In this document: positions 55,988 to 64,000 of the stretch, piece by piece
How the letters are laid out: every line of letters starts with the position of its first letter
Position numbering within the stretch: position 1 is the stretch's first letter
DNA from: Pyrenophora tritici-repentis
Taxonomy: Eukaryota; Ascomycota; Dothideomycetes; Pleosporales; Pleosporaceae
Length of the DNA: 64,000 nt
NCBI RefSeq assembly: GCF_003171515.1
Contig: NC_089390.1
Location: 5,084,001 to 5,148,000, forward strand
Reading direction: 5' to 3'
The notes under the pieces: generated by a model
What the model saw: only the letters and a program-made list of their open reading frames with translations
Database searches by the model: none
Told to the model about the DNA's origin: nothing
Position numbers and translations under genes: made by a program

Positions 55988-57992
55988 CTAGAACATGACA
56001 TTCTCGGGATCGCGCTCTGCCGCTGATTGGGGTCTCTGCATCATCTGGTAGCAGAGAATGCCTGCCGCTACGCTAACATTGAAGCTGTCCACACCCACTT
56101 CATCGACACTTCGACCATGAGGGATGCCCACTTTGTAGTGCGCCATCTTCGCTAAATGCTTCTTCACCCCAGAATGCTCGGACCCCATCATGAGGATTGT
56201 TGGGTGCTCTGCCAAAGGGCTATGGTCAGCCGGAAGTGGGCTGTATCTCTGAGACAAGGAGTAGACGACATGTTGACCGTCTTGCGTCGATAACGGTACG
56301 GCATCACTGGCATATATACGCCATCCAACTTGCGAGCTGCTTTGGAAAAATTGCTCTGGCTCTTTGACCCTGAAGAGGGGCATTGCTTCGGCGGCGCCTG
56401 ACGAGGCTTTGATCGCGATTGGACTCCATTCCGCTGTGTGGTGTGTGGGAGTAACGATGGCATCGACGCCCAGGACATAGGCTGAACGTGCAATGGCGCC
56501 AAGGTTTCCTTCGTCAACCTGGTATGGTTAGTTGGATGTCTAGATACAGCAAGCCTTCAACTTACAACTCCATCGATGTAAAGAATCAGCGGATACCTCC
56601 ATCCGTCTGACTTGTACTCGTAAAGCTCCTGCGTGCCGTTGATAGCCTCATCTTCTGCGCTCTGCCTGTCGAGTGACAAGTTAAACGCTCCGTCTTCAAT
56701 AGATGCCGCCGTTAGCTGAGTAATGGGGAGGACCGGGGGAGGCGAGGCTTCCAGTATCAGACCATTGTGTGGTCGGCCGTTGCTTGCCTTATCCATGGCT
56801 CGCATGTATTCATCCCCAACTTCCGTAGTGATGTGGAAAAGCTTGAGAGACCGGATGGTTGACTTGATAGCTTGACTGTTTTCCATGCCCCGTGCATGTA
56901 TGTAGAGTTTATAGAACTTGCGCCGATTTGCTTTGATAGCAGCTAATACGCTGCGGGTTCCATAGATGAACTCGGATGCGGCCGTGGTATACGGGAGTGA
57001 CTCAGGTCCTCGTACCGACTTGGGTTTATCAAACCGTGTTGAGTCTCCCTCACCGGAATCGGGCTTGACTACGTATAGCAGTCCATGCTTGTTGAGTTTG
57101 TTATGCTTGGTCCTAGCCGACGGCGATCTGAGATTCTCGAGATGTTGCACAAATTCTGGGCGTGTATCTTCCTTAACCGGCTGCTTTACCGACGTTTCTT
57201 GCGCTTGCTCTTCCGAAATTCGCTGTGGCTTCTCTACTCCTAATCTGCCGGATCTATCGTTGCTGGTCTTTTGGAAACCCTCTCCCCGAGATCTGTCAAA
57301 TCCATCACTCTTGGCCCATGCCGGGCGGCCTTCTCTGTTACTTGGCGAACGCTCTTCCCAATTCCTCTGTGGACCGTCTCTCCCAAACCTATTAGACCCA
57401 CCATCCCTAACCCTTGCCGGTCGGTCTTCCCTGTCGCTTTGCGAACGCTCTTTCCAATTCCCCCCTCGGGCGATCTTCTCCATGCCTGTTAGATAAATCA
57501 CTCCCAGCCCTTGCCGGACGATCTTGCCATTTTCCGCTTGGCCGCCCCCTTCCAAATTTGCTGGATTCACCATACGGTTTCCTCGACGGACGATCTTCAT
57601 CAAACCTGCTAGGCCGACTGTTTCCAGCCCTCGATAGACGGGCCCTTCCCCCTTGTGGCCGCTCTTCTACAAAGCTACTCAATGCATCGTTATTATCATT
57701 TGGTGGACGCTCCTCCTTGTTTCTTGACGACCGCTGGTTGTTTGGTTTTGGAAATGGGTCATCGCGGGGGTGGACCAAACCGTTCGAATCGTGCTTCGCG
57801 GCGTGTCTTCAAGGGGCTTTCTCGATTGTCGTAGTTGGCTGTTTGTGTGCGGGGTCTAAAAGGTCGGTCTCGTCCGTCATGCCTGCTCCTCTCGATAGCG
57901 GCCGTGATTGATTTGTAGCGGCAAAATGTGCGTGGGAGGATGGATTGCTGAACATGACGCAAAGTATTACCACCGAGGCAGAAATACACCAT
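55988..57992 (-). CDS. MRM1: Mitochondrial rRNA 2'-O-ribose methyltransferase, Mrm1-like (two apparent frameshifts)
   Basis: This SpoU/TrmH-family enzyme methylates a guanosine in the mitochondrial large rRNA. The catalytic part is intact: the substrate-binding domain begins EFIYGTRSVLAAIKANRRKF, a 47-nt intron (56519-56565) joins LILYIDGV to VDEGNLGAIARSAYVLGVDA (SpoU motif 1), and the knot motifs MMGSEHSGVKKHL and DSFNVSVAAGILCYQMM follow. The start is inferred at the ATG 57992, opening a basic, mitochondrial-looking leader (RHVQQSILPRTFCRYKS). Between residues about 70 and 180 the Arg/Asp/Ser-rich linker is split over three frames. Continuity needs one base fewer at the C5 run in the coding strand (57766-57770) and again at the G6 run near 57470. 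The linker keeps the same DRP/ERS repeat style in every frame, so it is coding. Assembly error or gene decay are both possible. Confidence 0.85.
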
Positions 57993-58424
57993 AATAGTGT
58001 AGATAGGACAAATTGTAGTCGCAACGCTTACGAATCCGACACCAGTTTCAAAGTTGCGTTTGCGAGGCGTCACAAAAAAATTACGCTCTGCCCAGCCAGA
58101 CGTTCGCGCTAGACGTGTTAACTAACTAGCGCACGACGCGAAATCACGCGTCGGCCCAACTCCGCATTGCCCATGTACATGTGCTCATCTCATCATTCAC
58201 CCAAGTGCACCTCCCACGTTACCCCACTGACATCTCCGACCAAAATTTACACTTGTAACCTGTCAATATACTGTAATTGTCATCCGTAGTACAGGCCGAA
58301 TCTTCTCAACGCGGGTATCACCGAGTCGCGACTGCCCGATGCAATAACATCAACTAGTCGTTTGACCTCGCCCAGCGGTTCAGATACACGTCAACCGTAG
58401 ACGCTCCCGACACTTGCTAGCAAT
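57993..58424. promoter_or_regulatory. Divergent promoter region of MRM1 and the Mit1-like gene
   Basis: A 430-bp interval between two start codons. It contains ACGCGT (58146-58151), which matches an MluI cell-cycle box, and the similar acgacgcg just upstream. Whether they act is unknown. Confidence 0.5.
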
Positions 58425-61400
58425 ATGAGCAATGACGAAGATGGCGCGGCATTAATGACTGCGTTTAAAAAGAGGGGTACGGCTAGAGCGCTTTCAAAGG
58501 AGTCGTCATTCTCACCACGTGCTCGTTTCACCGCCATCAGCTCAGATGGTGACGACAATGCCATGTCTATCAATACGCTGCCTCAGAAAAAAAGGGCCTT
58601 GTATGTGCGAGTTTCACCGAAAAAGATCAATACTTCAGAATACAAGTACTATGAGCCCGTCGACGAGGTGGAGACTATCCTTCGGGAGTTCGCGGGTCAT
58701 GAACTGCTGTACCAAGTCAGGTTGTTTGGCGGGCGCATCAAGCAGGTGAGTGGCGAAATTCTGCAGCCCAGGGACGCCCTTCACTCTGCGGTAAAGGTGG
58801 CGAGCGCAAATGGGTAAGCTCGTCTATATAAGAGGCTCCTTTTGCCTGGTCCCTATTCTGCGCAACACGTTCTCGTTGATAACCTACTAATTCTGCAAAG
58901 GTTGACTTCGAAGAACTCCTTGAACTCCCTGGTGGCCCAGAAGCACTACAAGTTTATCAGCCGGACGACGACCCGAACGACACCCCTAGCAACGACGACA
59001 ACGATATGAAACTCCGCAATAGAGCCTCGAAAGCCAAGAATAATGGTTTCGTGGACACATCCACCATCCCCATCTCTTCAAGTGAAGACAAGGATCAAGA
59101 TGAGCTCGAATCGGACTCACAACGACGTCGCCCTGGTCCTCAGCGCACTATGAAGCGTCGCCGAGGACGGCCGTCAATGGCCCGCTCACAGAACAGTGAC
59201 CGTGTAGCGTTGTATACGGGCGATGAAGACTCCGAAGATCAGGGCGGCAGCCGTCGGCGTCGGAAACGCAAAGGCGCACAAGAACCTACACGTCGCTCGA
59301 CAAGACAGCCGATGCCAACGCAAAGCTACGATGACGAGCAGGACGAGGACGAGGAAGATGAAGATACAGATCAGTCCAGCGCTTCAGACATACTGCATTC
59401 AGACATTATGCCTGGTCGAAAGCGCAAACGGCGAACGACGCGCACCGCAAAGCCTGAAAAGGTACCCCGAGCTGGGACACGTCAATCTGACCGCGCGATA
59501 CGTGCTACAAACAACATGCAAGAGGCGGACATGAACGACATCTATCGATCAGACTCTACACCCAAGGTTGCTGCACAAAAGGTCTCGGTCGTGCGTGAGG
59601 TCTTTCCCAAACTCCCGCGAAGCGACCCTTTCCGCGCACGTCACGCTGAGGGCTGCGAAGTATGCTTCGATGGTCCCAACGTTGCGCCTTTGGTCTATTG
59701 TCAAGGCTGCTCTCTTGCATACCACAAAAACTGTCTCGGCAATCGATCGAACCGCGATCATCTGGTGATCAAAGTCGGCGACGAGAACTTTGTACTGCAA
59801 TGCAAGCGGTGTATCGGGTTCTATAAGAAGAAAGACGCGACTGCCCCAGACTTGTCGAGGTGTCAAGACTGCTTTGTATCAGGCGCGTCGTGCCGACCGT
59901 TCAGACGTCGGAAGACTACACAGCAAGAGATGAAAGAGCGAGAAGAAAATGACGGACACGATCCTGTCGTTGATGTCCCGTCTGAGTTGGTCAATAATCC
60001 TTCCAACGTTCTGTTTCGTTGCACCAAATGCTCCAGGGCATGGCATTATCACCATTTGCCACCCCTGTCGCAGTACGCCATGGATATCAATCGAGATGAC
60101 GATGAGATGGCGGACGATCGATTTCGCGAGTACTCTGGCAAGTGGCTCTGCAAAGAGTGTGACGAGACGTCTAATAAGAAGGTCGGTGGTATCATCGCTT
60201 GGCGCCCATCGGATGTTGAAACGTACCGGCCGGGTACTCCATGCGAGTTAGTCTGCGAAGACGACAAGCAGTACTTGATCAAGTGGGAGAACGAATCTTA
60301 CTTCCGCGCAGCATGGCACTCGGGTGCCTGGACTTGGGGTGTGACAGCCTCAGTTCAACGGAAGGCTTTCTTCAAACGTGAAGATGGGCCAAAAATGCGA
60401 ACCGAAGACGCCATTCCAGAAGAATATCTTCGCATTGATATTGTCCTTGACATCAAGTACACGAGCTACGTTGAGGTGCGAAGCGAGGAGATCGACAAAG
60501 CTCGCATTAAGGAGGTCGATAAAGCACTCATCAAATACAAGGGTCTTGGGTACGAAGACACTGTTTGGGAGAGTGTTCCCACTCCGGAAGACGGAGAAAG
60601 GTGGCTGGACTTCGTCACTGCATACAACGATTGGGTCGCTGGCCGTTATGTAAAGATTCCGAAGCAAGGCCCACTCAAGGGACGTCTTGAGAAAGCTCGC
60701 AGCATGCCATTTGCTAAGCTGGAGAGAGAAAAGCAACCTGACAATCTCGTTGGTGGCGAGCTAATGAAGTACCAGCTGGAGGGTCTGAATTGGCTCTACT
60801 ACAAATGGTACGAGCAGAAAAATGCCATTCTCGCTGACGAGATGGGCCTTGGCAAAACGATCCAAGTCATTGCCTTCATGGCAACGCTCATTCAAGAGCA
60901 CAATTGCTTCCCTTTCTTGATCGTAGTGCCCAACTCGACGTGTGCCAACTGGCGGCGCGAGATCAAGCAATGGGCGCCTTCTCTGCGTGTTGTCGCATAC
61001 TTTGGCTCGGCGAAAGCTCGAGAAATGGCCTACCAATACGAGATGTTTCCCGAAAAGACGAAAGACTTGCGATGTCATGTCGTGGTGACATCCTATGATG
61101 CAGCTGCCGATGATAATTGCAGGAAGTTTTTCAAGAGTGTCAGCTGGGCAGGTCTTGTAGTGGACGAAGGTCAGCGGCTGAAGAACGACAAAAGCCAGCT
61201 GTATACCGCCCTCACGGCAGTGCGCGCACCTTTTCGGTTGCTATTGACCGGCACCCCCCTGCAGAACAATGCCAGGGAGTTGTTCAATCTGCTGCACTTT
61301 CTGGACGACACCATCAACGCCGCTGAGCTTGAAGAGCAGTACGCGGAGATGACTGCCGAGAACATTAGAGAACTACACAATCAGATTCGACCTTTCATCC

Positions 61401-63832
61401 TCCGGCGAACCAAGGCTAAAGTCCTAACCTTCCTACCCCCACTTGGTCAAATCATTCTCCCTATCTCCATGAGTCACTTACAGAAGCAAGTCTACAAGTC
61501 GATCTTGTCCAAGAGTCCAGAACTTCTAAAGGCCCTCTTTACCTCGGATAAGCAGCTGAAACAGCAGGAGCGCGCCAACTTGAGCAACATTTTGATGCAA
61601 TTGCGCAAATGTCTCTGCCATCCATTTGTCTACAGTCGCGAGATCGAAGAACGGAGTGATGTTGCTGCCGTCTCTCATCGCAACTTAGTCGAAGCTTCCG
61701 CTAAGCTCAGTCTTTTGGAAATGCTACTCCCAAAGCTCCATGAACGCGGCCATCGTGTGCTTATTTTCAGTCAGTTTCTTGACATGCTCAACATCATTGA
61801 AGACTTCCTGGATGGCATGCAACTCCCCTACCAGCGCCTAGACGGCACTATGGGCTCTCTCGAAAAGCAAAAGCGGATCGACCAATTTAACGCACCAGAT
61901 TCTCCTCTTTTCGCCTTTCTTCTCTCCACTCGTGCGGGTGGAGTTGGAATCAATCTCGCAACTGCGGACACAGTCATTATTCTGGATCCGGACTGGAACC
62001 CACATCAAGATCTTCAAGCAATTGCTAGAGCCCATCGTATCGGCCAAAAGAACAAGGTGCTCTGTCTTCAGTTAGCGACACGAGCATCTGTGGAGGAGAA
62101 AATCATGCAGATGGGCAAGAAGAAGATGGCTCTTGACAAAGTGGTCGTCCAGGACTTGGATAGGGAAGACCCAGAAGATGAGGATGTAGAGTCTATACTC
62201 AAGTATGGTGCAGCAGAGCTCTTCAAGGACGACGACGCAGACCACGATATTCGATACGACGACGCTTCCATCGACAAGCTGCTTGATCGTAGCCAGATTG
62301 AGAACACCAAAACGGGCGACGACGACTCAGCAGAGTCACAGTTTGGCTTCGCTCGTATCTGGGTGAACGAGAAGGGTACTCTGCAAGATGACTTCGACAC
62401 TGTAGATGAAGAAATTGCTCCAGACCCAGGTGTTTGGGATAAGATCTTGAAGGAACGACAAGCTGCTGCTGCGGCTGAGGCACTTGCGCGAGCAGAGGCC
62501 ATGGGTAGGGGGCGACGGGCTAAAGCAGTAAGTAGACCTACTAACGATAGAAGCAGTTACTAACATACACAGGCTGTTGACTACGCTACAGAGAAGAAAG
62601 ACGCAGAGACCGCATCTACCGTCGGCGACGACGACCATTTCGAAGATACTCTTACAGCACCACCCTCGCCAGGCAAAAAGAACAAGAAGCGTAAGGTCAG
62701 GGCAAGTTCCGAGAGTGACACCGACTTCCAAGCCGATTCCGAAGATGAGAGTGAGCCTGAGCAAGTTTTTGACGACATCGACGCAGCCAAAGAGCTCGGA
62801 CACGAACGTCGTCGTAGTACGACCAACAACGCCAATTCCTCGCTGTACAAGCAAAATGGCGCAGGTGCGTCCCAAATTCCTCCATTTCAAATGTCAAAAT
62901 TTCATGCAGTCACTTTCTCCATGGACTCGCCAGCCACCAAACACAGGCCTGTGAAATCATTCGTCGTTCCGCCGAGGGGTGGCTTCAAGAGTACCTCAGG
63001 TCCGTCGCAACAGCTTAGCAGCGTCGAAGAGATCACTGCTCCAGCTACTACACATACTCGAGCCTCTCGTGATGCCTCATCCGGTTCTGTCGAATGGATT
63101 TCGTCTAACCAAGTGCCCGCGGCAAAAGCAGTAAAAGCTAATGGAACGACAGTGAAACCTTTCGAACGCGCCCATATACCCATCCGCAATCCTCTTGAGC
63201 CGGCATATCGCGCTCATAGCAATCACATCTGCCCAGCCTGTCACAAGGACCATCCTCAAGGTGCTTGTGAGCTGAAAGCTGCGGGAGTGGAGCACTGCGG
63301 CCTGTGTGGTCTAGCGCACTATGGTCACAGCCGTACATGCCCACACATCAAGTCCGAGACGCAAGTCCGCGAAATGCTGGAAGCTCTCAAAAACTCACCA
63401 GAGAAGAAGGAACTCGTTGACGCCGCGATGAAGTACTTGCGTGGCGTTAAGGGTACACTGGTGCAGCAGAAAAAGAAGGATAGGGAGAAGGCGGCACTGG
63501 CCAAGGGTCAGCCTCTTCCGGCTCCTCCATACTCTGGAGTCGGCCGCCCACCTAAGAATGCATATGTGCGGCCGCCGCCCGGTCCTATGAATGGTATCTT
63601 TGCAGGCCCTCAGCCTGGTGGCACCTGCTCAAACGGTCTGCCTAACTACGGCGTCCCATCTGCACACCATGGCCCTGCGAACGCACAACCAGGTAGTTCT
63701 GGTACTCAGGGTCAGCGCACGTTTGTAAACAACAATCAAATGGTACAACAGATGGCGCAGCAGATGCATGGTCAAGGTTACGATGACCAACACGTGGGGT
63801 CTGCTTTGCGAGGTTTCTTGGGGGGTAATTAG
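58425..63832 (+). CDS. Mit1-like chromatin remodelling ATPase (PHD, chromo-like, SNF2 helicase)
   Basis: A CHD/Mi-2-related remodeller like S. pombe Mit1 of the SHREC heterochromatin complex. Exons are 58425-58745, 58901-62527, 62573-62864 and 62910-63832, giving 1,720 residues. The first intron ends at GCAAAG with a ctactaat branch site and joins GRIKQ to VDFEELLELPGG. Residues about 150-330 are charged and basic, including RRRGRPSMARSQ (AT-hook-like). A PHD-type zinc region runs from about 359 (CEVCFDGPNVAPLVYCQGC) to 520. A chromo-like region follows (LIKYKGLGYEDTVWESVPTP). The SNF2 core has DEMGLGKTIQVIAF near 755, DEGQ in place of DEAH (LVVDEGQRLKND), and helicase-C GVGINLATADTVIILDPDWN with ARAHRIGQ. 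Exon 4 has a Cys/His cluster (HICPACHKDHPQGAC..CGLCGLAHYGHSRTC). The C-terminus is Gly/Pro/Gln-rich. Confident. Confidence 0.93.
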
Positions 63833-64000
63833 GTGGATTTTGAAATCAGGCGGAACAAGTTCGCGGCATTTGTCATCGGCTTTAAGGAATATTGAGCATT
63901 GGTTTCAAGGGCATTTTTGCATGAGGTTTCTTTCAAGAGGCGTTTCATATACCCACAATTCTCACCAGTGCTGATCATTGGCATGCGTCATTTTATCTTG

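Overview
This window looks like nuclear DNA of a filamentous ascomycete. Protein-coding genes lie about one per 3-4 kb on both strands. Introns are mostly 45-80 nt with GT...AG ends and CTAAC/CTGAC-like branch sites, and the families are typically fungal (Nup98-96 precursor, Atg13 beginning MHPYSRPSPRT, Mit1-like CHD remodeller, giant DUF3638 protein, Pca1/CrpA-type P1B ATPase). A Dothideomycete, probably Pleosporales, is my inference from protein resemblance; no sequence search was run. I see no tRNA, rRNA, transposon or CRISPR array.

Layout. 0-28 kb is a block of conserved housekeeping genes: complex I 51-kDa subunit (5' truncated by the window edge), centrin Cdc31, the Nup98-Nup96 precursor, an IBtk-like ankyrin/RCC1/BTB protein, a 2.4-kb empty stretch, autophagy protein Atg13, ubiquinone methyltransferase Coq5 (divergent from) branched-chain ketoacid dehydrogenase E1-alpha, and the Rad4/XPC repair protein. 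28.8-43 kb is an accessory-looking metabolic block with every gene on the plus strand: a P1B-type metal ATPase, a tartrate/D-malate dehydrogenase, an MFS transporter, an NAD-dependent epimerase-like protein, a small orphan ORF, and a phenol-hydroxylase-like FAD monooxygenase that appears damaged. 43-54.5 kb holds a giant DUF6606/DUF3638/DUF3645 protein of about 3,130 residues and a small four-helix membrane protein. 56-64 kb holds a mitochondrial rRNA 2'-O-methyltransferase (Mrm1-like), with two apparent homopolymer frameshifts, and a Mit1-like PHD/SNF2 chromatin remodeller.

Functional themes. Four genes point to mitochondria (complex I, Coq5, BCKDH E1-alpha, Mrm1). The 28.8-43 kb block combines a metal exporter, an organic-acid dehydrogenase, a transporter, a reductase/epimerase and a hydroxylase. 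It could be a small catabolic or detoxification cluster, but co-regulation is inference only.

Exon boundaries were worked out by hand from splice signals, reading-frame phase and recognisable protein motifs. The main oddities are two inferred GC-AG introns in the accessory block; a possible nonsense codon and a lost FAD-binding glycine in the monooxygenase; two homopolymer-linked frame breaks in the Mrm1 gene; no in-frame ATG ahead of the extended Cdc31 reading frame; and a weak-donor intron in the Nup98-96 gene whose retention would release Nup98 without the folded Nup96 domain.
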